Positions 7,034 to 14,480 of a stretch of 43,841 nt of DNA are shown here, piece after piece. The notes beneath the pieces were generated by a model. It searched no databases. It was not told the DNA's origin and saw nothing but the letters and a program-made list of their open reading frames with translations. The stretch covers positions 1 to 43,841 of the forward strand of contig JAJYLT010000030.1 in NCBI GenBank assembly GCA_021787565.1, given 5' to 3'. Made by a program: the position numbers and the translations under genes. How positions within the stretch are numbered: position 1 is the stretch's first letter; each line of letters begins with the position of its first letter. Source of the stretch: Acidobacteriota bacterium (GTDB taxonomy: Bacteria > Acidobacteriota > UBA4820 > DSQY01).

Positions 7034-8308
7034 TCAGACGAGGAGCCCCTCCAGAACCTCGAAGAAGTCCGGGAAGGACTTGGCCACGCAGGCGGGATCG
7101 GTGATCTCCACGCCCGGGATCGCGAGCCCCATGACGGCGAAGGCCATGGCCATGCGGTGGTCGCCGTGGGGGTCGAGGCGGGCCGGGCGGTAGGCGGGGG
7201 CCGGCACGACGGTGAGGCGGTCCGATTCCACGAGCATGCACCCCCCGAGGGCCGTGACGGCATCGGCCAGTACCGCCAGCCGGTCGCTCTCCTTGAAGCG
7301 CAGGTGCCCGACCCCCGAAAGGACGGTGGGAGAGGGCGCGAAGAGGGCCACGGCCACCAGGGGAGGCACCAGGTCCGGGCACTCGCGCACGTCGGCTTCC
7401 AGCCCGCTGGCGGGCCGGCCCGCCAGGGCGATCCCCTCCTCCGATTCGAGGATCCGGCACCCCATCGCCTCCAGGTGGTCCGCGAAGGCCGCGTCGCCTT
7501 GGAGCATGCGCCGCCGCATCCCGGCCACCGTAACCTCGCCGCCGGTCACGGCCGCGGCGGCCAGCAGAAAGGCCGCAGCCGAGGTGTCGGGTTCGATCTC
7601 CACCTCCGCTGCCCGGTAGAGGCCCGGCTCCACCTCCCACCACCCTCCTGCCGCCTCGTGCACCTCAGCCCCGAAACGGCCCATGAGCGCCACGGTCATG
7701 CGCGCATAGGCCCCGGACACCAACTGCGACGCGTGGAGCCGAACGAGGCCCCGCGCCAGGGGGGCGGCCAGGAGCATCCCGGAGACGAACTGGCTGCTGA
7801 TGGAGGAGTCCACCTCCATCGCTCCGCCCTCCCACCTCCGCCCTTCGATCACCACCGGCGGGAAGCCCTCTCGGTCGGCGAAACGCAGCACCGCGCCCGT
7901 CCCGGCCAGGGTTCGGGCCAGGGGACCGACGGGCCGGCGGCGGAGCTGCGAATCTCCATCCAGGGTGAAGCTGCCCTCCGAGGCGGCGCAGACGGCCATG
8001 AGCAGGCGGAGGGTGGTACCGCTGGCGGCGCAGTGAAGGGGCGAGTCCGGCGGGCTGAGACGGCCCGAAGTTCCGCGGACCGTGAGGCGCTCGCCGCCCT
8101 CGGTTCGGGCCCCCAGGGCCCGGATGCAGGCCAGCGTCGCCCGAACGTCCTGGGCATCGTGCACGGGGTGGATCTCGCTCTTCCCTTCGGCGAGGGCCCC
8201 AAGGATCAGAGCTCGGTGGGCGATGGATTTGGAGGTAGGGACGCGGCATGGGCCGCGGGCCGCCCGGCCGCTCGGGACCACGTAGGGATCACAGATCGCG
8301 CTGCTCAT
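7034..8308 (-). CDS. aroA: 3-phosphoshikimate 1-carboxyvinyltransferase (EPSP synthase)
   Basis: AroA joins phosphoenolpyruvate to shikimate-3-phosphate in chorismate and aromatic amino acid synthesis. With the ATG at 8308 the protein is 424 aa. Family landmarks are PTSKSIAHRAL near the N-terminus (shikimate-3-phosphate binding), CAASGTTLRLL (PEP-binding loop), the catalytic Asp in EPDTSAAAFLLA, RFKESDRLA and the terminal GDHRMAMAFAVMGL. A longer frame to 8413 is open, but the homology starts at SSAICDPYVVPSG, and GAGG lies four bases before 8308. No other shikimate gene is adjacent. Downstream on the same strand is the helicase remnant. Confidence 0.96.
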   Translation of the reverse strand: MSSAICDPYVVPSGRAARGPCRVPTSKSIAHRALILGALAEGKSEIHPVHDAQDVRATLACIRALGARTEGGERLTVRGTSGRLSPPDSPLHCAASGTTLRLLMAVCAASEGSFTLDGDSQLRRRPVGPLARTLAGTGAVLRFADREGFPPVVIEGRRWEGGAMEVDSSISSQFVSGMLLAAPLARGLVRLHASQLVSGAYARMTVALMGRFGAEVHEAAGGWWEVEPGLYRAAEVEIEPDTSAAAFLLAAAAVTGGEVTVAGMRRRMLQGDAAFADHLEAMGCRILESEEGIALAGRPASGLEADVRECPDLVPPLVAVALFAPSPTVLSGVGHLRFKESDRLAVLADAVTALGGCMLVESDRLTVVPAPAYRPARLDPHGDHRMAMAFAVMGLAIPGVEITDPACVAKSFPDFFEVLEGLLV

Positions 8309-8464
8309 GCATCCTCTGACTGGCACATCGCACTTCGCCTTCGACGGAGCAGTGAGCAGTGAGAAGTGAGGAGCAAGGAGAGAAAGACCATGGAGGGAGG
8401 CCCTCTCCTTCAACCTCTTATCCTCTCCGGCTCGATCCTTCCCGGGTTCTCTGATTCCCCGTTT
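8309..8464. other. smpB-aroA spacer with short direct repeats
   Basis: No gene is seen. At 8350-8374 the sequence is built of tandem AGTGAGCAGTGAGAAGTGAGGA units. These resemble the CAGTGCCGAGTGCCGAGT-type units in the rplV/rpsC spacer at 36451-36474. Confidence 0.4.
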
Positions 8465-8938
8465 CTATCTCTCCCTCAGGGCGCGCTGGGTCTCCCGGGC
8501 GATGTCGCGCTCCTTGAGGGCCTCCTTCTTGTCGTAGGTCTTCTTGCCCCGCCCCAGGCCGAGCTCCACCTTGATGGAGCCGCGGCTGAGGTAGACCCTG
8601 AGCGGTACCAGCGTCAGCCCCTTCTCCTCCACCCTCCCCTTGAGCTTCAGGATCTCCTTCTTGTGCATGAGGAGCTTGCGCTTGCGGAGCGGGTCCACGG
8701 GGGTCAGGGCCTCGTGCGTGTGGTGGCTGTAAGGGGAGACGTGGCAGTGGTGGAGCCAGAGCTCCTCGCCCTCCACCAGCGCGTAGGCGTCCTTCAACTG
8801 GACGTGACCCGCCCGGATGGACTTCACCTCGGGGCCCAGGAGCACCATGCCCGCCTCGAACTTGTCGAGGATCTCGTAGAGGTGGAAGGCCTGCCGGTTG
8901 CGCGAGATGTCCCGCTGGGCCTCGGTGCGGTCGGTCAT
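8465..8938 (-). CDS. smpB: SsrA-binding protein SmpB
   Basis: SmpB binds tmRNA and delivers it to stalled ribosomes in trans-translation. The 157-aa protein is full length. It has the conserved N-terminal NRQAFHLYEILDKFEAGMVL, the GPEVKSIRAGHVQLKDAYA strand-turn segment and HHTHE. The C-terminal LGLGRGKKTYDKKEALKER leads into the basic tail that occupies the decoding centre. The ATG at 8938 overlaps the stop of the anti-sigma gene (ATGA). The tmRNA gene itself was not found in the window. Confidence 0.96.
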   Translation of the reverse strand: MTDRTEAQRDISRNRQAFHLYEILDKFEAGMVLLGPEVKSIRAGHVQLKDAYALVEGEELWLHHCHVSPYSHHTHEALTPVDPLRKRKLLMHKKEILKLKGRVEEKGLTLVPLRVYLSRGSIKVELGLGRGKKTYDKKEALKERDIARETQRALRER

Positions 8939-9192
8939 GAGTCCTCGGGATCCTTGGACGGCGGCAGGTGCCGCATGACCGCGTCCTTGAAGGAGGGAGG
9001 CACGCCGATGTTGGGCAGGCTCTCGAGGGTGTCCACCAGCCCCCGCATGGCCTCGTACTCCGCCAGGCAGGAGGGGCAGGCGGCCAGGTGGGCCCGGATC
9101 TCCTCGGCCTCCTCCGGCGTGAAGTCGTTCTCGATAAAACGGGGAAGCAACGCCAGGACTTTCAGGCAGCGAGTGCTGGTCTTATCCGTCAC
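8935..9192 (-). CDS. Zinc-finger anti-sigma factor (cytoplasmic, no membrane segment)
   Basis: This 85-aa protein carries the anti-sigma zinc-binding signature His35-x3-Cys39-x2-Cys42 (HLAACPSCLAEY) inside a short helical domain. That is the arrangement of ZAS-type anti-sigma factors and of small MucB/RsrA-like proteins. It directly follows an ECF sigma gene (20-base gap), so it is probably the sigma's partner. There is no transmembrane stretch, which implies a soluble regulator. The few cysteines could make release redox- or zinc-sensitive; this is inference. Its stop overlaps the smpB start. Confidence 0.8.
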   Translation of the reverse strand: MTDKTSTRCLKVLALLPRFIENDFTPEEAEEIRAHLAACPSCLAEYEAMRGLVDTLESLPNIGVPPSFKDAVMRHLPPSKDPEDS

Positions 9193-9211
9193 CGTCCCAC
9201 CTCCAACGGAG

Positions 9212-9787
9212 CTACCGATAGTCCTTGAGCCGCTCCATGAGGAGCCGGCGGGCCCTGAAGATGCGATTCTTGACGGTCCCGATCGGCAGTCCGGTGATCT
9301 TCGCCATCTCCTCGTAGGAGCGGAAGTTGAAGTGCCTGAGCAGGATGATCTCCCTGTATGAGGGAGGCAGCTCCTCCAGGGCCTTCGTGACTTCGGCGAG
9401 TATCACCTGGTTTCGATACGCGTCGTGGGGATTCAAAGTTGCGCTCTCCAGGGGCAGCTCGGGGTGGTCGGGGTCGTCCTGCCGCTCCTGGATGGAGAGG
9501 GTGGTCATCTTCTGGCGCCTCAGGTGGTCGATGGTGTGGTTGCTCGCGATCTTGTAGAGCCAGGTGGAGAATTTGAACTGGCCGTCGTATCGGTCGAGGC
9601 TTCCGTAGGCCTTCAGGAAGACCTCCTGGCACAGTTCGAGGGCCTCCTCGTAGTGGTGGACCATGTGGTAGATGTAGTTTACCAGGCCCTTCTGGTAGCG
9701 CTCCACCAGCAACGCGAAGGCCTCCCGGTCCCCCTCCAGAACCTCCTTCACCACCTCCGCGTCGGTCAGGACCCGCTGGGCCTCCAT
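9212..9787 (-). CDS. RNA polymerase ECF-type sigma factor (sigma-70 family)
   Basis: The 191-aa protein has sigma region 2 (NYIYHMVHHYEEALELCQEV, then FKFSTWLYKIASNHTIDHLR) and region 4 (LPPSYREIILLRHF, then SYEEMAKITGLPIGTVKNRI, the helix-turn-helix contacting the -35 element). Regions 1 and 3 are missing, as in RpoE-like ECF factors. The next gene downstream is a zinc-finger anti-sigma factor and then smpB, so the locus is a sigma/anti-sigma pair leading into a ribosome-rescue gene. The signal and regulon cannot be inferred from the window. The ATG at 9787 begins MEAQRVLTDAEVV. Confidence 0.93.
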   Translation of the reverse strand: MEAQRVLTDAEVVKEVLEGDREAFALLVERYQKGLVNYIYHMVHHYEEALELCQEVFLKAYGSLDRYDGQFKFSTWLYKIASNHTIDHLRRQKMTTLSIQERQDDPDHPELPLESATLNPHDAYRNQVILAEVTKALEELPPSYREIILLRHFNFRSYEEMAKITGLPIGTVKNRIFRARRLLMERLKDYR

Positions 9788-9950
9788 CGCTCCTCCGCCA
9801 GCATTCTAGGAGCAGGGCCGCGCCCTGGCAAGCGGGACCCGCCACCCCGGCGAGGCGGGCCGCTATGGCTACCCAAGACCATTTCACCTCGTTCCCGGGC
9901 AGTCTGCCGGATCTCTGGCGCGACGGCCGCGCCCGTCAAAGGCCCCCAGC

Positions 9951-10017
9951 GCCGCGCCATCGGCGCGGCCAAGGCGCGGCCGGGGCTCGGTGCCGATGGG
10001 ACGGTTCATTTCGGACA
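9951..10017. repeat. Repeat C, copy 2, with perfect hairpin
   Basis: GCCGCGCC (9951-9958), loop ATC, GGCGCGGC (9962-9969). The sequence then follows copy 1 (2938-3006) as CCAAGGC-CGGCCGG with weaker similarity beyond. The spacer 9788-10091 contains no gene. Confidence 0.55.
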
Positions 10018-10091
10018 ACCGTGACCGGCCACCGATGGTAAGATGTCACCGCTCCGCGAGACGCGGATCCTCGAACGGCGTGGAGGACTCC

Positions 10092-10265
10092 ATGAGATCG
10101 CACCGGGAGACCCTGACCATCGAGACACCCAGCCGGCGGGCCTTCCTCAACATCACGGACCGGGTGCAGGCCGCCGTGGCGGCCAGCGGGATCCGGGAGG
10201 GGCTGTGCCTGGTCAACGCCATGCACATCACCGCCAGCGTCTTCATCAAGGTCATCGGAGAGTAG
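10092..10265 (+). pseudogene. yjbQ: YjbQ (UPF0047) family gene with the middle deleted
   Basis: YjbQ proteins are about 135-140 aa, conserved, and associated with thiamine phosphate synthase activity. Here the ORF has only 57 codons. It starts normally (ATG at 10092 with GGAGG five bases upstream), reads through the diagnostic [15 protein letters not shown], and then ends at once with KVIGE and a stop. Family members end with a similar IKIIGE-type C-terminus, so the beginning and end are both present and roughly 80 residues between them are gone, in frame. The metal-binding histidines of the middle are therefore lost. A short peptide could still be made, but normal function is very unlikely. 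Confidence 0.75.
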
Positions 10266-10271
10266 CCTGGC

Positions 10272-10736
10272 ATGGCGCGCGAATCCCGGAAGCACCCGGG
10301 CAGAAGACGGGAGCGCAAGCTCACCCGCTTCAGCATGAGCCGCAAGAGCGAGGTGGCGCTGGCCGCCGTGGGCGTTCTCGTCATCGCCCTGGTCCTGGGC
10401 TTTCTCTGGCTCCTCCTGTCGCCCCTCTGGCTCAAGCCCGGCCCCGCCGAGCTGGCCGCGCGGCACCTGTCCCTGGAGCGCGACGCGACGGTGTGGCGGG
10501 AGGCCAGGGAGAGCGGCCTCCTGCTGAAGGTTCAGCAGGACCGCCAGGAGCTCTTCGTGAACGCGGCCAAGTGGAACGCCATGCTGCCCACCGAACACGC
10601 ACCGCGGGTCGCGGCCATCGCCGGGCACCTGGGCTGGGACTGGGCCTTCATTTTCGATGCCTCCACCGGCCGCCAGCTGGGCTGGTACGTGAAGGACAAG
10701 GGGTACCACGACTCGCCGGCGGACGCTCCCCGTTAG
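10272..10736 (+). CDS. Hypothetical single-pass membrane protein
   Basis: I do not recognise this 154-aa protein. A basic N-terminus (ARESRKHPGRRRERK) is followed by one membrane helix at about residues 27-52. A soluble domain then ends in a conserved-looking stretch, LGWDWAFIFDASTGRQLGWY. The orientation predicted from the basic residues puts the C-terminal domain outside the cytoplasm. An internal ATG at 10335 would shorten the basic leader. It follows the collapsed yjbQ gene by six bases and converges on a flavodoxin-fold gene. Confidence 0.6.
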   Translation: MARESRKHPGRRRERKLTRFSMSRKSEVALAAVGVLVIALVLGFLWLLLSPLWLKPGPAELAARHLSLERDATVWREARESGLLLKVQQDRQELFVNAAKWNAMLPTEHAPRVAAIAGHLGWDWAFIFDASTGRQLGWYVKDKGYHDSPADAPR

Positions 10737-10743
10737 CCGCCTG

Positions 10744-11343
10744 TCAGCGCGCGGCTCTCCCGAAGAATCCGGCGCCTAGCTTTCGGGCCTCGCCCAGGTA
10801 GCCTTTCCGGACGGCCTCATCCGCCGCCGCCAGGCCGTGAAAGACCACGTGCCTCACCTGCCCCACCCCGCAGAGCCGCAGGGTCCAATCATCCAGGAGA
10901 CGCTCCAGGGGCTTCTGGAATCCGAAGGCCTCGTACTGCAGCGCGCTGGCCCCCGCGGTGTTGAGGACGAGGGCCTTGGGGTGGCGCAGGAGCCCCTCCA
11001 CCCGGCCGTCGGGCAGGAACCGGAAGGCGAATCCCTCGAAGAAGACGCGGTCGAAGAAGCCCTTCATCGCGGCCGGCATGGAGAACCACCAGATGGGAAA
11101 GACGAAGGCCAGCCCCCCGGCGCGCCGGACCCGCTCCCGGTAGCCGGCCACGTCCGCGGGCGCGGAGCCCGAGGAGAAGGCGGCCATGTCGGCCTCCGTG
11201 AGCGCCGGCCGGAAGCCCTCGGCGTAGAGATCGGCCATGTCGGGGTCGTGGCCCGCCTCGCGCAGCCCGTCCAAGAGCGCCGCCGCCACCGCCCCGTTGA
11301 AGGAGTCCCGCCTCGGATGGGCCAGCACCACGAGGATCCGCAC
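10744..11343 (-). CDS. NAD(P)H-dependent oxidoreductase, flavodoxin-like fold (KefF/MdaB/NQO type)
   Basis: The 199-aa protein begins MRILVVLAHPRRDSFNGAV, the FMN-binding P-loop pattern of the NQO1/MdaB/KefF family. It also has FPIWWFSMPAAMKGFFDRVF, the family's second flavin-contacting motif, followed by NTAG. Members reduce quinones or other acceptors with two electrons, or activate K+ efflux channels; no channel gene is near. The start is a GTG at 11343. It lies 3 bases after the flavin reductase gene, so the two form a redox pair that is probably co-transcribed. Confidence 0.87.
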   Translation of the reverse strand: MRILVVLAHPRRDSFNGAVAAALLDGLREAGHDPDMADLYAEGFRPALTEADMAAFSSGSAPADVAGYRERVRRAGGLAFVFPIWWFSMPAAMKGFFDRVFFEGFAFRFLPDGRVEGLLRHPKALVLNTAGASALQYEAFGFQKPLERLLDDWTLRLCGVGQVRHVVFHGLAAADEAVRKGYLGEARKLGAGFFGRAAR

Positions 11344-11346
11344 GCC

Positions 11347-11862
11347 CTAGCCGCCCTGAAAGGCGTCCGACACCCAGACCAGGAGCACCTCACCCAGGAA
11401 GACCCGGTGGTAGTCCCGGTCCTGGTAGTGCCCCTCCAGCCCCGAATCCAGGAAGTGACCGGGATCCAGGTCCATGTTGGCCAGGATTCGGCACTCGAAG
11501 GAGAGATCCGCCCCCTCCACCCTCGGCACCGCGATGCGCTCGGAGGGCAGGGGCTTCAGCCCGGCCATGGACCACTTGTCCACGTCGCGGCCCGAGAGCG
11601 AGCCGCAGAGGTTCATGGCCTCCCTCCGGTCCGGCGGCAGCACGTTCAGGGTGAACTCGGGCTGGCTCGCCAAGCGGGTATAGGTGTGGCGGGTGGGCCG
11701 CACGTAGACGGTCACCACCGGGCGGTTCCAGAGGGTCCCGAAGCCGCCCCAGGAGACGGTCATGGGGTTGGGGCTCTGCGCCCCCGCCACCAGCAGGGCC
11801 CATCGTTTGTCGAGAATGTGGAAGGGCCTCAGCGTCAACTCCTCGGGTTTCACGACGCGCAT
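11347..11862 (-). CDS. Flavin reductase-like / FMN-binding split-barrel protein
   Basis: The 171-aa protein shows the pattern of the flavin reductase (DIM6/NTAB) family: PNPMTVSWGGFGTLWNRPVV, then VYVRPTRHTYTRL, then NVLP and GSLSGRDVDKW. These are residues that hold FMN in the family. It probably binds flavin and reduces it or a small substrate with NAD(P)H; the substrate is unknown. An upstream GTG at 11868 is in frame, but GGAGG sits five bases before the ATG at 11862, which I prefer. A KefF/MdaB-like gene follows. Confidence 0.87.
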   Translation of the reverse strand: MRVVKPEELTLRPFHILDKRWALLVAGAQSPNPMTVSWGGFGTLWNRPVVTVYVRPTRHTYTRLASQPEFTLNVLPPDRREAMNLCGSLSGRDVDKWSMAGLKPLPSERIAVPRVEGADLSFECRILANMDLDPGHFLDSGLEGHYQDRDYHRVFLGEVLLVWVSDAFQGG

Positions 11863-11905
11863 CTTCACCTCCGTGGTTCAGCGAAACGCCGGCCTCGCCC
11901 TCTCC

Positions 11906-12481
11906 TCACGGCACCGGCGGGGTCTCGGCCTTCGCCCTGGGTGGGAAGTACTTCCGCATGGCCTTGGCGATCTCCTTCACGCAGACCCGGGCCGCCTGCT
12001 CGGGCGTCGCCACGAAGAACCCGGCGAGCGACCAGCGGCCCCGAAAACGGTAGTCGGCCGACCAGAGGGCCTTGCCGGCCGGATCCTTGATCACGACGCT
12101 CATGGTGGCATCCAGCCAGCGCCGCGACACCGGCGGCGCCGCCTCCGCAGTGGGCTGGCTGGAGGGCCCTGTGGACGGGACGACGGTCTTCTCCGAGCCG
12201 CCGGAGAGGGAGGTGGCGAGCCCGGCGGAGCTGTGGAAGACGACCTGCACCTCGCCCTGGGCTCCGCTGCCTCCGATGGGCAGGTAGGGCTGAAAGGCCT
12301 GGGCGACCATGAGGCGGATGGGAACCTCCAGCTCCGGCGCGCCGGTGCGCACCTGCAACCGGTAGCCGCCCATGGCCTCCAGCGCGTGCAGGTCCGCGAC
12401 CGGCCCCGTCTTCATCTGGGAACAACCGGCCGCGAGCAGCAGGCCGAGCACGGCGGCCCACCTCGCCATCGTGCTTCTCAT
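11906..12481 (-). CDS. Putative lipoprotein, unknown function
   Basis: This 191-aa protein has a short signal peptide ending in a lipobox (LLLAAGC, cysteine at residue 20), so it is expected to be anchored to a membrane. The mature part has no family I can name. It is Ser/Pro-rich in the middle (about residues 95-118) and ends in an amphipathic region containing EQAARVCVKEIAKAMRKYF. The ATG at 12481 overlaps the stop of the patatin-like gene; a second ATG at 12469 is possible. Its partner gene is also a lipoprotein, which suggests a shared envelope role. Confidence 0.75.
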   Translation of the reverse strand: MRSTMARWAAVLGLLLAAGCSQMKTGPVADLHALEAMGGYRLQVRTGAPELEVPIRLMVAQAFQPYLPIGGSGAQGEVQVVFHSSAGLATSLSGGSEKTVVPSTGPSSQPTAEAAPPVSRRWLDATMSVVIKDPAGKALWSADYRFRGRWSLAGFFVATPEQAARVCVKEIAKAMRKYFPPRAKAETPPVP

Positions 12482-13461
12482 GGCGTCTGCCCGGCGCCCG
12501 TCCCGGACGCGGGAGCTTCGACCGGAACGAGGCGCGTCTTGGCCTTGATGGCCGCCCTGATCTCCGGCAGGGCCAGGCGGGCCGCGGCCTCGCCCGCCTC
12601 CATCAGCCGCTTCTTCTGGGAGAAGTCGTCGAAGGCGACGCCGGTCACGTCGGGCCGGATGACCACGTCGGCCTCCCGCAGGCGGCACTGGGTGATCTGC
12701 TCCTGCATGATGGCCACTCCCTGGTAGGCCACTTCGACGGCGTTGCCGGGGGCCTTCATGGGGAGCCCCCGCGGGATGGCCACGGCGATGACCACGCCGG
12801 CCCCGAGCTGCCGGGCCACGTCGGCCGGGACCGGGTCCACCACCCCGCCGTCCACGTAGGTGGCATCGCCGATCTGCACGGGGACGAAGACGCCCGGGAT
12901 GGCGCAGGATGCGTGGACGGCCCTGGCCACCGACCCGCGCTGGAACACGATGGGCCTTCCCGTGGACAGATCCACGGCCACGGCGGCGAAGGGCACCTTC
13001 ATGTCCTCGATGTTGGCGTGCTTCAGGTGGGCGCGGATGAAGGACTCGAGCCCCTGGCCCTGCACCAGGCCGCCGGAAAAGAAGGAGAGGGCGTGGTAGT
13101 CGAAGAGGTCCTCCTCCTTCACGGCCACGGCCATGAACTCGGCGTCGAGCACCCGGCCCGAGTCGGCGTACATGGCGCCCACGAGGCTGCCCACGGAGGT
13201 TCCCACCACCAGGTCGATGGGGATCTTCTCCTGCTCCAGCACGCGCAGCACGCCGATCTCGGCGAAGCCCCGGGCGCCGCCGCCGCCGAGGGCGAGGCCC
13301 ACCTTGGGCGGGACGCTCCGCATGGCCTGCGGCGGCTGGGTCACGGGCGGCCGCGCGGGGGCACACCCGAGGGGCAGGAGGACTACCGCGAGGAGGAGGA
13401 GCGCGCCCGTCGCGGGCGAGTCCGGTCGTGGAAGCGTGGGGCGTGTCTCGGGCAGGTGCAT
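12478..13461 (-). CDS. Patatin-like phospholipase lipoprotein (RssA/YchK-like)
   Basis: Patatin-like enzymes are Ser-Asp lipid acyl hydrolases. The 327-aa protein has the oxyanion loop GGGGARG (residues 59-65), the nucleophile motif GTSVGS (Ser89), and the Asp of the dyad in VDGGVVDP. The N-terminus is a lipoprotein signal with lipobox LPLGC (cysteine 33), so the enzyme is probably membrane-anchored and extracytoplasmic, unlike cytosolic RssA. The ATG at 13461 is preceded by GGAGGG; upstream frame to 13518 is not supported. Substrate is not inferable. The next gene overlaps by four bases and is another lipoprotein. Confidence 0.9.
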   Translation of the reverse strand: MHLPETRPTLPRPDSPATGALLLLAVVLLPLGCAPARPPVTQPPQAMRSVPPKVGLALGGGGARGFAEIGVLRVLEQEKIPIDLVVGTSVGSLVGAMYADSGRVLDAEFMAVAVKEEDLFDYHALSFFSGGLVQGQGLESFIRAHLKHANIEDMKVPFAAVAVDLSTGRPIVFQRGSVARAVHASCAIPGVFVPVQIGDATYVDGGVVDPVPADVARQLGAGVVIAVAIPRGLPMKAPGNAVEVAYQGVAIMQEQITQCRLREADVVIRPDVTGVAFDDFSQKKRLMEAGEAAARLALPEIRAAIKAKTRLVPVEAPASGTGAGQTP

Positions 13462-13576
13462 GGGCGGATCCCTCCGGGTGAGCGGGCCCCAGGCCACACC
13501 CGCTGGCGCGGCCCCCAAGGCCCCACCCGAGTGTAGGAAGGTGACGGCCGGGAGTCAAACGGAGAGAGGTCAGCCT

Positions 13577-13654
13577 TCAGGCCGTGCGCCCCACGCGCAC
13601 GAGATCGTCGCACCCGTACTCCTCGGGATCGCTCTTGAGAAGCCAGAAGGCCAT
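13577..13654 (-). pseudogene. EVE-domain protein, N-terminal stub only
   Basis: Directly after the bcp stop, an ATG at 13654 opens a 25-codon frame reading MAFWLLKSDPEEYGCDDLV and stopping at TGA 13577-13579. The opening M-x-[YF]-W-L-x-K-x-[ED]-P-x-x-[YF] with DDL is the signature start of EVE domains, which bind modified bases in DNA or RNA and are found with restriction and defence genes. Intact members are about 140 aa. No further EVE sequence is visible in any frame downstream. Confidence 0.65.
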
Positions 13655-13656
13655 GC

Positions 13657-14124
13657 CTAGCCCAGCCCCTCGAGGTCGGCCAGGACCTTCTCCACGTGGC
13701 CCTTGGCGCTGACCTTCGGGTAGACCTTCAGGAGCGTGCCGTCACGGCCGGCCACCAAGGTGCTCCGGATCATCCCCACGGAGCGCCGCCCGTAGAGCAC
13801 CTTCTCGCCCCAGGCCCCCACGGCCTCGCTGAGGGCGCCCTCGGCGTCGCTCAGCAGGGTGAAGGGGAGCTGGTGCCGCTCGATGAAGGCCGTGTGGGAC
13901 TTGACCGAGTCCCTGGAGACGCCGGCCACGTTGTAGCCCAGCTTCCGGAACTCCTCCAGGCGGTCCCGGAACCCCTGGGCCTCCAGGGTGCAGCCGGGGG
14001 TGTCGTCCTTCGGGTAGAAGTAGAGCACGAGCCCCTTCGGCCCCACCAGATCGGAGAATGACCTCGCCCGCCCGTCCTGGCCGGGAACCTTGAACGGTGG
14101 CAACTTCTGGCCCTTTTTCAGCAT
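13657..14124 (-). CDS. bcp: Peroxiredoxin of the Bcp/PrxQ type, lacking the usual second cysteine
   Basis: Bcp reduces hydrogen and organic peroxides with electrons from thioredoxin. The 155-aa protein has YPKDDTPGCTLEAQGFRD, with the peroxidatic Cys45 in the TPxC motif. The resolving cysteine that E. coli Bcp has five residues later is Gln50 here, so this is a 1-Cys form that must be resolved by another thiol. The later Arg in GMIRSTLVAG matches the family. The ATG at 14124 begins MLKKGQKLPPFKVPG. It is followed at once by the EVE stub. Confidence 0.93.
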   Translation of the reverse strand: MLKKGQKLPPFKVPGQDGRARSFSDLVGPKGLVLYFYPKDDTPGCTLEAQGFRDRLEEFRKLGYNVAGVSRDSVKSHTAFIERHQLPFTLLSDAEGALSEAVGAWGEKVLYGRRSVGMIRSTLVAGRDGTLLKVYPKVSAKGHVEKVLADLEGLG

Positions 14125-14252
14125 AGTCCGTTCCTCCCTGGCTCGGTGCCGGCCGCCGCCCTCCCCGCGGCGGCACCTCTCGAACCCGTAACCCTTAACT
14201 CCAAACCGGTCTCTCTTCTTCCGAAGGAGGACCCTTCCGCCGCATCGCCCGC

Positions 14253-14324
14253 GTGGCGCCGCATTCTGGCCAGGGCGCCGAAGGCGACCGGCCGGCTCGT
14301 CCCGGTGAGGCGAGAGCGCCTTTG
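14253..14324. repeat. Repeat B, copy 1
   Basis: GTGGCGCCGCATTCTGGCC..., matching 18491-18562 over 72 bases with roughly one difference in six. It has several GGCGCC-type palindromes and lies in the 14125-14480 spacer, which otherwise shows only the CACAGAG motif noted below and no gene. Confidence 0.55.
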
Positions 14325-14390
14325 ACGAATCGCGCTCTGGAAAGCGCTCCTAGGGCGATCGCCCCCCCCTCTTCCATTTGGCCTGAACCT

Positions 14391-14420
14391 ATTCTCTCTG
14401 TGCCTTTGTCTCTGTGGTTT
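14391..14420 (-). repeat. CACAGAGACA-type intergenic motif
   Basis: The minus strand reads AACCACAGAGACAAAGG followed by CACAGAGAGAAT. Runs of this CACAGAG type recur between genes in many unrelated environmental genomes. One degenerate unit is present here, immediately upstream of a plus-strand membrane protein gene. Confidence 0.45.
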
Positions 14421-14480
14421 GCCTGTCCTTCGCACCAGCCGACCTCCACCTTGACCTCGCTCCCGCGCTATACTCGCGGC

